Part shown: piece after piece, positions 53,639-64,000 of the stretch
Layout: each line of letters opens with the position of its first letter
Position numbering within the stretch: the stretch's first letter is position 1
Assembly: GCA_029204225.1 (NCBI GenBank)
Contig: CM055101.1
Coordinates: 60,299,392 to 60,363,391, forward strand
From: Diphasiastrum complanatum
Lineage: Eukaryota > Streptophyta > Lycopodiopsida > Lycopodiales > Lycopodiaceae
DNA length: 64,000 nt
Reading direction: 5' to 3'
Program-made: the position numbers and the translations under genes
The notes under the pieces: model-generated
The model's database searches: none
Seen by the model: the letters and a program-made list of their open reading frames with translations, nothing else
What the model was told of the DNA's origin: nothing

Positions 53639-56300
53639 CTCTCCCTTAATGATGAGCTTATTCTCAACTACACTCATCATATCTCTAGACAACTCAAATT
53701 TAACCTTTCTTAAAGGCTTAGTCATTATATTATCAACATGCTCATTCGTAGAACAACACACTTTAGAATTCATTTTTTCCTACACAAAGTACTAATGTGT
53801 TTCATGCTTGCATGAAAAATTGGAATTTAAAATTTTGGATACATCTTTGATTGTCATGATACAATGTAGTAACTACATTCTAAAATAGATGTAATTCTTC
53901 CAACAACTTTCTTAATCAAACAACTTAACAAAGCACAAATTGGCTAAGTTGTATTTAGTCTCTGATAAAGCGACATATTGTTGATTTTACTTTTCCATGC
54001 ATTAGTGCAAGTGCCAAGCCTGAACACAAATACATAAATTGACCTTCTATCTTCTATGTTGGTAGCCCAATCAACATCGCAAAAACTGTGAAAGTAAGGT
54101 CATTAGAAGTAGCATATTTAAAGTCACAATTAAAAGAACTTTTGTGATGCTTCAAAACTTTCTTAGGACTTGCACCAATGTGATTCTTGTGGATTGGACA
54201 TAAACTGGCTCAAGACTCCAACAACATCATTTGTAATGCCAAGTCATCTGATAATAAGATCTTTGGAACAAACCAATTGTCCAAAGAGTGTCACCCACAT
54301 CATCTTACTCAGCAAGACTTGATAATTTTGTTTTAGGTTCCATCGCAGTAGAGACACATTTATAACCAATTATGTAAAACTTCTCAAGCAATTCACCTAC
54401 GTATTTGGCTTGAGTAAGAAACAAGTTGTCCTCATATAGCCATATCTCAAAGTGAAGGCAAAAATGCAAGTCACCAAGGTCCTTCATATCAAATTCATGT
54501 GACAAACTTCATTTGATTTTCTCTTAGAGCAACTTGCCGCAGCTTTTGGCTATGATAAGATCGTCAAATTAGAATCACATTCAATACGTAAGAATCCAAG
54601 ATTCAAGTGAAAATAGTCAATATGTGAGTGTCACATTGTTGGTGATTACTTTAACCCATGCAATGCTTTCTTCACCTTACATATATATATTATTTCTTGC
54701 CCTTGAGGTTGACTTATGTAAATTTCTTCCTCACAAACACTAGATAGGAATGCATTATTTACATATATTTGATAAATAAAACAATTGAAATGAGATGAAA
54801 TAGCCAACACACAGCATATATATTCATTTTGGCTATGAGAGCAAAAGTATCTTCATAATCAAGACCTTCTTTTTGTGTGTATCCTTTCGCCACAAGCTTT
54901 GCCTTGTATTTTTCCAATGAACCATTTGATTTGTACTTGATTCTATATACTCGCTTGATTTGGATGGGCTTTTTGTCTTTAGGATGTTCCACAAGTTCCC
55001 ATGTGTCGTTCCTTACAATAGAATCAATTTCTTCCTACATAGCTTACTTCCAAGAGCTATTAGATGGAGTTTGACTGCAAATGTGTAGAAGACTAAGTAA
55101 TAGAATTCCCCCCATAGGAGATGCATCATCGACATCATGAGAAGGAGTAATTTTATGGATGGAATCCTCATCATCTTCAAGAAGAATTACTGGCTCACTC
55201 GCATGATCTTCAAGAGGTAGATTGGCAGATTATTCCTCATCAAATACAACATCATGATTGTGATATGTCTTTCTCATAACAAGATCAAAGAGTTTGTAAG
55301 TCTTCAAACACAATGAATAACTATAAAATATATATTCGATTGATTTTGAATCAAGCTTCCTTATGGACTCATCAAGTACATCAATATAGGTCACACAACT
55401 AAACAATTTCAATTTTGAAATGCTAGGTTTAAAAGCATTGTAGGCATTTTTTACATTCATACCTTCCAATGCTTTTATAGATGATTGATTTGAGGATATG
55501 TCACTAATTATACAACATCTACCCAATAGAAGCTACTTAAGCCCCTTGCTTTCACCATACTTAAGTAGATTCTTGTTTTTGTGTTCAACTACACCATTCT
55601 GATGCCGTGGATAGGAAGCTGTCACCTGTCTTTTGATATCATTCTCATGACAATATGTAATAAATTTTGTGGAATTGATACCACCCATTCAGTTCTCAAC
55701 ACTTTTATGTATTTAGAAGTCTTCTTTTCAGCAAGATTTCTAAAATTGACAAAGTACCAAAATTTTCCTAACAATACACCAATAATTTGCATGAGTAGTC
55801 TTTAATGAAAGAAATGAAACAAGATGAAACTTAATAGATTGTGTTTGTGTTGGACCCCAAATGCCATTGTGTACTAACTCCAAGATGTCTCTAGCATGAT
55901 AAGTACTAGGTACAAATGATTGTCTTGATTGCTTACGAAGTGCACAAGCTTCACATACCTTGGTCTTGTGTACAGTCTTGGGTATGCCTTTGACCATCTC
56001 TTTATCATGGACTTGCTTCAAGCATTCGTAATTGAGATTCTCAAATCTCTCATGTCAGAATGCATTTTGATCGTCCTCACTTGTCACATTGAGCATATTG
56101 TGACAAAGACATTTCAACCACATACAATTAATTCTCTGCTCTTATGCCTTGTGCAATTACTTTTAAGTTGTTGTTAATATCTTTCACAAAGAACTTATTT
56201 TTATACTTCACTTTAAAATCCTGATCCACTAAACAACCAACAAATAATAATTTTTTGGCAAGATGTGAAACCAATTGAGCATTTTTTTATGTTATTCTTT
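53639..56300 (-). pseudogene. copia element H pol remnant
   Basis: Minus-strand pieces in order. GAG-pre-integrase and integrase start (VCEACALRKQSRQSF, 55740-56021). Integrase end (KLKLFSCVTYIDVLDESIRK, 55230-55526). RT start ([20 protein letters not shown], 54759-54992). RT end (MKDLGDLHFCLHFEIW and LFLTQAKYVGELL, 54305-54505). This is the Ty1/copia order. Stops in every domain. Confidence 0.85.
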
Positions 56301-57036
56301 TGTCCTAGAGCAAGTTGCACTTTGATATTTCCAACTTCTTTCAATACTCAATGTGATATAGTTGTCCAATATGACTTAATCATTCTTATTATTTTTTATA
56401 TAGCTTAGTGAGCCATTCCTTATGTGATGTGAATGCATCGAAATCCATGCACCATTCTCCTTTATTTGTGGAGGTATTAACTACTAAAACTGAGACTTCA
56501 TAGCCATCACTCTTCTCACCTACAAAATTCATTATATTTGGATTTTGCCAACGAGATTGAGGCAATTATTTGTCCTTCCCTCCCTTGCACGTGCATTTTT
56601 TGCGGCTTTTAAAATCTTGCATTCATTATCAAAATGCTCATTATTCTCTAGCTTTTTGTGGATTTTTTTTTTTTTTTTGCTTTTTCTTTTCGTCAAATAG
56701 TTTTTTTTTTTAATGGAAGGTACAGATGATAGATACATGCTTCATGGAACCTGCTCGGAAAATGTTGTGGCCACCGTAGCTGCCCCTCACCCCAAAAAAA
56801 AGATCACACAATATTTCTGAATCCTCACCGACCAGACCCAAGTCCTGCCCAAAGACCATGGCAAAATACGATAATTTTTCCAACTTGCTTTCCGTAGTGG
56901 CCAGGTGATTTTTTTTTATTTTTATGCTTGGCTTGAAATGCTCTATTCAGAATTTATGTTATTAGATTCAAATTTTGAAATTTATTCTAATATTTCTTAA
57001 ATTGCTTTTAAATAATTAATTTTTTTTTATATTTTA
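56301..57036. other. AT-rich DNA, no gene seen
   Basis: Poly-A/T runs at 56665-56720. A possible short exon before GTGATT near 56900 could not be supported. Confidence 0.3.
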
Positions 57037-57293
57037 GGTATGGGCCCTTGTCGATAAAATTTTTGACAAGTGGGAGAATTTTCAAATAAAAGGCCAACCT
57101 GCTCAAGGTGCCTCAAAGGGAAAAAAGAAAGTTGCCATCTCTCAAACTCTGAAGCCAATCCCTACAAAAATGAGAATATCAGAGTGGAAGAACATGCAAC
57201 GGATTAGCTCGTCGGAGCTAATAATAAGTGTTTTTTCTAGAGTTGCAGATGGTCAACTCTCCCTTGTTGAAATGGGAAAGGAATTTCAGAGAT
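57037..57293 (+). other. unrecognised open segment after a splice-acceptor-like site
   Basis: TATATTTTAG at 57027-57036 is followed by an 85-codon open frame (VWALVDKIFDKWENFQIKG to LVEMGKEFQR) ending in TAA. Lys-rich in the middle. Could be an exon of the same decayed plus-strand gene family as 62067-63065, with the copia insertion between them. I do not recognise it. Confidence 0.3.
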
Positions 57294-57550
57294 AATATTC
57301 ATGATTTAAATATTTATTTTCAAGTCACTTTTGTTTATAAACGATTATCAAGATATAGAAGAATTTCTAACAATTACATTTTTTTTAAATGCAAACATAA
57401 ATTATTTATGAAAGTTCAAGAAGTCGTTGTGACAAGGTTAAACTGTCAGGGTTTCGAAGAGTGCCAAAGGCTCTATCCTTTGAGCAGCCGAAATGAGATT
57501 TTAAGTCCATTTTTTATTTTGTTTAGAGACATGGTATTTACTTCATTCAT

Positions 57551-57715
57551 GCATAGCTTCTTTATCTCTTTATGTTTTATCTCTTATGCTAAGCATAGCT
57601 TTTTCTTGATCTCCTTCTGCTTTGTCTCCTATGCTTAGCATAGTTTTTTCTTTATCTTTTTATGTTTTATCTCCTATGTTTAAGCATAGCTTCTTCTTTG
57701 TCTTTTTATGTGTTA
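57551..57715. repeat. tandem repeat, three diverged units
   Basis: Units contain TATCTCTTTATGTTTTATCTC and AAGCATAGCTT, with period about 45-60 bp. Confidence 0.65.
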
Positions 57716-58818
57716 ATTCTTTGGACGACAAACGCTTAAATACTAATTAAAAATTTCGTCATCATTTAAAAGATATTTTTCTTGATACAAGAATTGTAAT
57801 TTGAAAAACTTTTAAAATTTTAGAAAAAAATTAAAAACTTTTGTTTAAGTAAGCAAAAAGTTTTAGTTTAGTTATTCTAGTGGTTGTGTGTCTAATGAAT
57901 TTATTTTGAATATTATTATTATTTCATATAAGCTAATTTGCAGTTATTAATAAAAATCTATCAACAAAATTTTAGTAGCTTGATTAATTTTCTTGCAAAA
58001 TACAACATTTTTTTAGCATTAAAATATCTTTATTTGAAGCATTTTAAATATGGGTACATTTAGAAAAAAATTAAAAAATAAAAAAAATGGGTTTCCATGT
58101 CATTTCTCTTTTTTTTTGGTCATCGTGTTAATACTAGAAATGGTGTGCCTATGTTGGGACTTAGCCAAGATAGTGTGTTTCAATTGTTTCTGGTGGACTT
58201 CCTGCTCTGGTGTTTTATAGAGGTTGGGTCAACTAAATGCAATATCCATAAATAATGAAAAAACCTTTCTAAACTTGATGCTTTTTTGCCATTTTATTGT
58301 TGTTCAACTAACAGGCCTATCCTAGCAAAACGTAGAGCAAAAAAAAACATGGTTCTTTACTTTTCCGTAAACCGCATCAATTCAATACGATTTCGTAAAA
58401 CCCTGGCTGCAATCTTTCTTGATTTTGACTAACAAATCGAAAATGCAAAAGATTCTATTCTCTAATTAACCACATAACATTTGTCATGCATTACGAAAAT
58501 TCAAACTCGAACTCCAACGATTTACTACCAAACTCCAAATAGTTCACTCGCTTAAAAGGATGCAACACAAAATGCAAGCTTTGATCAATACATATTAGAA
58601 CTCTGAACAGAGAACTACATAGTTAGTGGTGATTTCAAAACTACATATCAGACGTTATTGCAAGCACTCTGAACCCTAGTTTACTTTTTCACAACGTAAG
58701 ACGATTCCATATCTTACTATAAAGATGTTCCGTTCAGTACAATTAGGTAAGTACGAAATGGAACGTTACTAGGTGTGGAAAAGAAAGGCCCTTTACAACA
58801 TTCTACGTAATGCTATGA
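57716..58818. other. AT-rich DNA, no gene seen
   Basis: No recognisable protein or LTR. Confidence 0.35.
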
Positions 58819-59085
58819 ATGCACAACATTATCTCCTCTATCCCATTGAAAAATAGGATTGGCCTCAAGGTTGAGTTTGATAGAGATGCTTGTATGATCA
58901 AAAGGAAGGATGCCTTGATTGGAAAAGGTAAAAGGCAAGGGAAATTGTTCAAACTAGATGCTTGTGTTATTGTTAACCAAGTTGGATGTGTTGCAAGAAA
59001 GCAAATACCTATTCAAGAGGTTTGGCATAAAAGGATGGGACACCTCAACTTCACATCATTAAAGGTAATGGCTAGAAAGAAGTAG
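58819..59085 (+). pseudogene. copia G GAG-pre-integrase domain
   Basis: VEFDRDACMIKRKDALIGKG and VWHKRMGHLNFTSLKVMARKK, including the HKRMGH motif. Stop at 59083. Confidence 0.83.
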
Positions 59086-59105
59086 GTCTTCCAAATTCCT
59101 TAAGA

Positions 59106-59627
59106 GGCATCAATCATGTTTGTGCGTCTTGTGCTTTGTCTAAGTCACATAGACTACCTTATACTAGGTCTACATCTAGATCTACAAAGCCTTTTCAACT
59201 TGTAAATTCGGATATTCATGGATTTACTACAATTAGCAATAGTGGAGCTAAGATGTATGTAACTTTCATTGATGATTTTAGTAGATTTTGTTGGATCTAT
59301 CTATTAAAGAGAAAAGATGAAGTGTGTCTTTGTTAAGTTCAAGAATGAAAGGGAGACCAATTTTTCACAAAGATCAAGTGCTTAAGGAGTGACAATGGTG
59401 GTGAGTACATATCTACCAAGTTCAAGGCCTTTTGTGATGAGCATGGGATCAAGAGGGAGTATACAATATCAAGGATGCCACAACAAAATGGAGTGGCTAA
59501 AAGGAAGAATAAGACTTTATATGAAAGTGCTAAAGCCATGAGGTTAAGTGCTAATCTTGATAAACCATTTTGGGATCAAGCTTTGTTGTGTGCCAATTTC
59601 TTGTGCAGTAGGTGACCGAGTGCTATT
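59106..59627 (+). pseudogene. copia G integrase, N-terminal and core
   Basis: CASCALSKSHRLPY (zinc finger Cys pair), LVNSDIHGFTT and YVTFIDDFSRFCWIYLLKRKDE with the first catalytic Asp. A shift near 59330 moves the rest out of frame (YISTKFKAFCDEHGIKRE and PQQNGVAKRKNKTLYESAKA are readable in another frame). Confidence 0.8.
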
Positions 59628-60668
59628 TTGGATGGAAGGACACCTTTTGAGATGCTATTCAAGAGGAGGCCGAGTGTCAACTTTCTAAGAACTTTTGGAT
59701 GCACATGCTATGTCAACATTACTCTTGATGATAGGACCAATGAGGATCCATCTTCAAGAAGAAGTATTTTTGTTGGATATAGTGAGGTGAGTAAAGCCTA
59801 CAAGGTTTACATTCCTACTACTAACAAAGTGATTGTTGGTAGAGATGTCATTTTTTATGAGGGGAACAATCCAAAAGTTTCTTCAAGTACTATTGATGTT
59901 GATGTGGATGGATCTAATATTCTTGATGTTGATGTAAAGGATCCTACTTTAGATGGTGATGATGATGGTCAAAAGCCAAGGAGAACATCAAGGGAAAGAA
60001 AGTACCTTCAAGGCTCACATATGATAACCTCTTTTGATGAACCTACAAGTGTAGATGAAGCAAGGAAAGAAGAAGAGTGGATATCGATCCAAGCAATGGA
60101 TCTTGAGTATCAAGCTCTTATGAAGAATGGAACATGGAGATTGGTGGAGTTACCTAAGGACAAGGAAGGTATTGGATGTTTTCATGTTTTTACATCAAGT
60201 AATGGATCTGGAAAAAAAAGTTTGTTCAATGACTCTGACGGTCAAGTTGATGATCAAGAGGTTGATCTCAAAGGGTTTCAACATGGCCAAAGGGAAGTTG
60301 ACAATTTGGAACTAGTCAAGAGCATCAAAGGAGAGGTAATTGGCAAAGATGTTATGGATATGGTTTTGCAGGTTATTGAAGACTCAAGTAAGGTCAAAGG
60401 AGTAGCAAGGAAGTGTTGTTCAAGTTTACTTTACTTGTTATATCTCATGTTTGAGCATTTTCATGTGGATGTGTACAAATTGTCAAGATATGGTAAAACC
60501 AGCTACATTGGTGAGCATCATTTTGATGTTGGATTTGTACTAGCGTTACTGGCTGGTTTTGTTGATGGAAATGAATCTATTGGAGGCTCATTATGTCACT
60601 CATTCATGGCCAAGTCATCAAGTGATGATGGCATCTCTATGGCAAGATGGAGATGGAGGCTCATTTAG
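59628..60668 (+). CDS. copia G integrase end fused to an unrelated segment
   Basis: 346 codons. Residues 1-90 are the copia integrase C-terminus (TPFEMLFKRRPSVNFLRTFG, SIFVGYSEVSKAYKVY). Residues 90-180 form the acidic linker to WISIQAMDLEYQALMKNGTW and LVELPKDKEGIGC. At that point a normal copia reads KWVFKIK and goes into RT. Here about 165 residues of unfamiliar sequence follow (FHVFTSSNGSGKKSLFNDSD, EVIGKDVMDMVLQVIEDSSK, HFDVGFVLALLAGFVDGNES), with no YVDD RT motif, ending in a stop at 60668. Confidence 0.75.
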   Translation: MDGRTPFEMLFKRRPSVNFLRTFGCTCYVNITLDDRTNEDPSSRRSIFVGYSEVSKAYKVYIPTTNKVIVGRDVIFYEGNNPKVSSSTIDVDVDGSNILDVDVKDPTLDGDDDGQKPRRTSRERKYLQGSHMITSFDEPTSVDEARKEEEWISIQAMDLEYQALMKNGTWRLVELPKDKEGIGCFHVFTSSNGSGKKSLFNDSDGQVDDQEVDLKGFQHGQREVDNLELVKSIKGEVIGKDVMDMVLQVIEDSSKVKGVARKCCSSLLYLLYLMFEHFHVDVYKLSRYGKTSYIGEHHFDVGFVLALLAGFVDGNESIGGSLCHSFMAKSSSDDGISMARWRWRLI

Positions 60669-60799
60669 AAGTGTCATGGTGGATACATGGCAACAAAGGA
60701 CAAAGAAGGAGGAGACATGCAAGCAAATGTTGATCACTCACATTTATTGTTTGTTTGCTGTATTTTTCCAGAGAGTTCAAAGTTGATAGCATGGAGGAG

Positions 60800-60962
60800 T
60801 CATCTCATTTACATTCTATGTGATTCTTCATGGCTTATTGAGGTGCTATATCATTTTGTGAGGGAGCAAGTCATTGCAAAGGAGGTGGAGCTTCAACATG
60901 TGTCCTCATGGGAATGTGTAGCTGATATCTTCACCAAAGCATTGGGAAAAGACTGTTCATGA
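60800..60962 (+). pseudogene. copia G polyprotein C-terminus
   Basis: YHFVREQVIAKEVELQHVSS and VADIFTKALGKD match the extreme C-terminus of copia RNase H. Confidence 0.83.
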
Positions 60963-61030
60963 AGCATAGGACATCACTTGGAGTGTTATCAAAGTCCATG
61001 CTAAAACTGGTTGAAGAGAGAGTGTGAAAG

Positions 61031-61410
61031 ATTCAACTAGTTTAGTCATATTTGTTGCATTTCTATATTTGGCAAATTGAGGCCAACTTTGTTTTTGACT
61101 TTTCAAAGCTCATTAGTCTAAATTTCATCTGAATAAACACTTTTTGAAAGTGTGAAGGCAAGTTTGAGTAGATTCAAATTTAAATGTTGGGTACATTGAA
61201 TCTAGACCCAAAAATAGTAGGGTTAGCATTTTGGAGGGAAAGCCAAGTGGCCAAATAGGGTTTGGACCTATTATAAAAGGATGTAACTCGTGGAGAAGAT
61301 TGGCAAGATTGGTGGAGTAGCTTCTTTTGTAACCAAAGATCTTTAGATGATTTGGATCTGAATTGATCCCAAATCTCTCACAATTAATATACCTTCATAT
61401 TTTGTTTTCA
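61031..61410 (+). repeat. copia G 3' LTR
   Basis: Starts TGTGAAAGATTC after GAAGAGAGAG. Contains a TATA-like CCTATTATAAAAGG near 61271. The end near 61410 is approximate. Confidence 0.6.
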
Positions 61411-61757
61411 TGGAATACTAAGCTAGAAAAGGATGAAAAGCTTTAAGGAAAAATAGGAAATATTCCTCATAAACCAAGCATAGGAGCAGACAAAGCTCGT
61501 TGATTTTTATCAGATTATTTTGAAAAGTCTACAAGGATCCAATATTCAGTTTGGAAAGATGTTATTTCTACAATGCAAGACTTTGAAGATAAAGGAACAA
61601 CAAGGCTGAAGAAGGTTAAATTTTGGAGAAAGCTCGATAACATGGTTAACCTGTTTAGAAAAGAAAAACTCTCTAATATTGTGCTCCGTTCTACAGGGCA
61701 GTGAAGTAGGTGATAAGGTCACTTTCTTAGGATGTTCATTGGAATATCATTGTCTAG

Positions 61758-61889
61758 GAAGCTCTTCATATAGCCTATGAGGACTTCCAAGTAAACTTTT
61801 ACAAGGACTCCACCTTGTGCACAATGCATGCCAAGAGAGTATTGCTCACCGGACATGCACCTCGTCATGAGGCTCAGAAACACTTATGA
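61758..61889 (+). pseudogene. histone H3-like fragment
   Basis: 43 codons plus a stop. EALHIAYEDFQVNFYKDSTL then LCTMHAKRV align with the H3 alpha-2/loop-2 segment (LCAIHAKRV in canonical H3). The next residues (LLTGHAPRHEAQKHL) fit the position of the alpha-3 start only weakly. An in-frame TAG lies just upstream and no H3 N-terminal tail or alpha-1 is visible. Not a functional histone; a pseudogene or captured fragment. Confidence 0.6.
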
Positions 61890-62066
61890 TCAATTGTTCA
61901 AGAATGGTTTTTACCACTAGGCCACAACCTCTTGAGAGAGGGGCTATGCCTGCAAGACGAAAGAGGAAACAACCCAAACCCTCGAGGCCTAGGAAGATTA
62001 TTATCAGTGAGACCTCTTTGCCTACTCCTCCTCCCCCGAGTGGTCTTCTAGCTGGACCATCAAAGC
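61890..62066 (+). other. basic and proline-rich open stretch
   Basis: The plus frame 61886-62116 reads RRKRKQPKPSRPRK then a Pro/Ser stretch. It could be a linker of a decayed protein. Confidence 0.3.
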
Positions 62067-63065
62067 ATGCTAGTCCACCCACCACTCCTACCTACTCCAT
62101 GTCCTCATGCGAATGACAAGAATATCATTGTACATAAAATTATTTCAGATATAGATAAGAGTTTAATAGGGAATCTTTACAATGAATTATGTGCTAGATT
62201 TTTTGTTGATCCAAAAGACTCATTTTTGGATTCCAAGAGATATTTTGTTTTTGATGAGTATGTTGCACGAAAGATAGATGAGCTTGGAGGTCAAATTTTG
62301 TTTTGTATAGATTCCATCAACTACGTCAATCATATAAATACTGACTTCTACAATGCTTGGAAAGACAAGACAACAGATTTATTAGACCCAATAATCGAAG
62401 CGAGTATGATGCATTTGGTACATAGATGCAAAGGCGACATGACCAAAGATGTTGGTGTTGTCTCATATTTTTTTGACATAATCTTGATAGCTCCTCTGTG
62501 GTGGCCAAGTGTTTTCTCCATATAACTTTGGAAACAAATGTTTTCATCATTCCTTGTAAAGAGCAAGTGACTCCGTAATTTGTAGATATTTTTTACATTG
62601 TTCTGTCAACTTTTATAATGCTTAAGTTACTCATTGATCTCTTGTTTGCAGTGGTCATTGGAGCGTGCACATCATTTTTGTAATGGTGGATTTCGATGGG
62701 AATATTAATTCTATCTATGTAAAATTGAATTCCCTAAGGTCCACCCATGACATATGAACTCCCTAAGGTCCACCCATGCATATATGGACTCCTTGTACAG
62801 TAGGATGATACAATGTTTTTCCAAGCCGGATGGGGCCAATGTAAATATTGACGTGGAGATTGTTGATGCACAAGTAAGTATTTTCAAGACCTATTTACTG
62901 ATTGTATGCAGTTAAATGTTCTTTCTGTTGAATGTTAAACTAACCATTATACTTTTTATGATTTTAGTCAGCTCAACAAGATGATGAATACATTTTTGGT
63001 TGGTTCTCCATCCGTAGTGTATAGGATTTTTTAGAATGGTACATAATGCAGCCCTCGACTTTTGA
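62067..63065 (+). pseudogene. Ulp1-type (peptidase C48) protease remnant, three exon-like segments
   Basis: Segment 1 (62067-62510) ends SYFFDIILIAPL, like the strand before the catalytic His in C48 peptidases. Segment 2 (62651-62873, after acceptor TTTGCAG and before donor GTAAGT) starts GHWSVHIIFVMVDFDGN with the catalytic His. A 29-bp tandem duplication at 62731-62788 breaks its frame before MDSLYSRM. Segment 3 (62968 on, after acceptor TTTTAG) reads QQDDEYIFGWFSIRSV, where C48 enzymes have DCG, so the nucleophile Cys is Phe. Such domains occur in deSUMOylases and in several plant DNA transposons; which this is I cannot tell. Confidence 0.6.
62731..62788. repeat. 29-bp tandem duplication
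   Basis: TCCCTAAGGTCCACCCATG occurs at 62731 and 62760. Confidence 0.9.
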
Positions 63066-63584
63066 TATACAAGAGAAAAAATATATTATTAAATACATTA
63101 ATGTTTTAATCATGTAGCATTAAAGTTACGATTTGTTGGTTAATCAATTAACTGGGTGCTTTTGGCTTTGTAGTACTCCGACAACAAATGTTGGTAAATT
63201 TATTATCTCATGCAAAACTCTATCCAGCTACAACAACGGGAGGACTCGTGCATGGTAGATTCAATGTGTCCAATATTATCCAAGCCTTGATCTAATGGGG
63301 CCCAAATACCACTGTGATTTTTCCATCTTTGATAATGAAATGCTATAGTAGCATTCCTTTTTTATATTGTATATGATACATATGGATGAATGTTTGATTC
63401 TACATTCTATATTTTGCATTGGACTTCTGATCCCAATCTTTGTCCATAAATTCTTGTAAAAAATCATCTCATAGGTTTTTGCAAATAAACAATGTGGGGA
63501 TTTGACACACCTCAATGTTTGAAAAAGAATTTACAAGCATTGATATTGGAACAAACCAGTTCAAATGCACATTTTTTAATTTTG

Positions 63585-63590
<6 letters not shown>
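63066..63590. other. no gene seen
   Basis: AT-rich sequence without recognisable features. Confidence 0.35.
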
Positions 63591-63654
<64 letters not shown>

Positions 63655-63655
63655 A
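63591..63655. repeat. (GA)n microsatellite, interrupted
   Basis: GA run with two small interruptions; GA-rich pieces also at 63888-63930. Confidence 0.96.
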
Positions 63656-64000
63656 TGATTTAGTCAATTCTATTGGTCCACATGATCAACCAATGTTGGT
63701 CAAACGAGATTTCACTCATGGACATGTGCACTTGAGTTGGTCCCAATGATAAAGGTTTTGCTTTAATTAAAAGCTTATATTGATGTTTTAATCATCTTCC
63801 CAAGATATGTAAATGAGACCTTGAAAATTAAGAGTGGAAAGCTAGGATTTGTGAGATTAGGGTTTTGGGGAGGAGAAGTAGCTATGAGTGAGAGAGAGAT
63901 TAAAAAGGGAATAGTTTATGAGAGAGAGAGATAATGTAGGATGTTGTACACAAAAAGAGATTCCCTAATTTTGATTGGGCCACGTATGCCCTAAAACTTC

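Larger units (their letters stand above)
58819..61410 (+). mobile_element. copia element G, RT region replaced
   Basis: Plus-strand copia element lacking a visible 5' LTR and gag. It has GAG-pre-integrase, integrase, a foreign-looking open segment in place of RT/RNase H, the polyprotein C-terminus and a 3' LTR starting at about 61031. Confidence 0.85.

Noticed and set aside
61890..61925. tRNA- or SINE-like A box on the minus strand (TGGCCTAGTGG)
   Set aside because: No B box at the right distance and no cloverleaf, so chance similarity is more likely. The similar GGCCCAGTGG at 27966 is part of the foldback arm.

Overview
This is plant nuclear DNA from a large, repeat-rich genome. It holds spliced genes with GT-AG introns, Ty3/gypsy chromovirus-like, Ty1/copia, LINE and hAT elements, many long (CT)n/(GA)n tracts and TTTAGGG-like words. 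Two introns of about 18 and 22 kb in one small gene point to a gymnosperm or fern rather than a compact angiosperm; I cannot name the species.

The main result is one complete host gene on the minus strand, spread over about 41.7 kb. It runs from an ATG at 52162 to a stop at 10439. Seven exons (52109-52162, 51785-51850, 51569-51626, 51279-51334, 32953-33015, 32602-32667, 10439-10705) join in frame to 209 codons. The product matches my memory of the FAM192A/PSME3IP1 (NIP30, yeast Fyv6) family of nuclear, splicing-associated proteins. Intron 4 (18.3 kb) and intron 6 (21.9 kb) hold most of the mobile DNA in the window.

Layout. 1-1500: end of an LTR element. 1500-10350: mostly unannotatable intergenic DNA with a (CT)n tract, a possible organelle-derived patch (about 5.5-5.8 kb), a small MITE-like hairpin and a compact plus-strand gene for a 73-residue membrane protein (7402-7623). 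10439-32667: exons 7 and 6 with intron 6 between them. Intron 6 contains a 5'-truncated LINE, gypsy element A split by a younger chromodomain gypsy element E, a related LTR plus leader (F), a 4-copy tandem repeat, two foldback elements and hAT remnants. 32953-51334: exons 5 and 4 with intron 4 between them. Intron 4 contains a second truncated LINE, hAT remnants on both strands, copia and gypsy remnants, a MITE-like hairpin and gypsy element B, which is internally deleted. 51279-52500: exons 4 to 1, a GA-rich 5' UTR and a G-box. 52500-58800: a degenerate minus-strand copia element and AT-rich DNA. 58819-61400: a plus-strand copia element whose reverse transcriptase region is replaced by an unrelated open reading frame. 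61758-63065: a histone H3-like fragment followed by a Ulp1-type protease remnant that lacks its catalytic cysteine. 63500-64000: GA repeats.

Only the FAM192A-like gene and the small 7.4 kb gene look functional. Every transposon coding region I could read carries stops, frameshifts, deletions or a lost catalytic residue.
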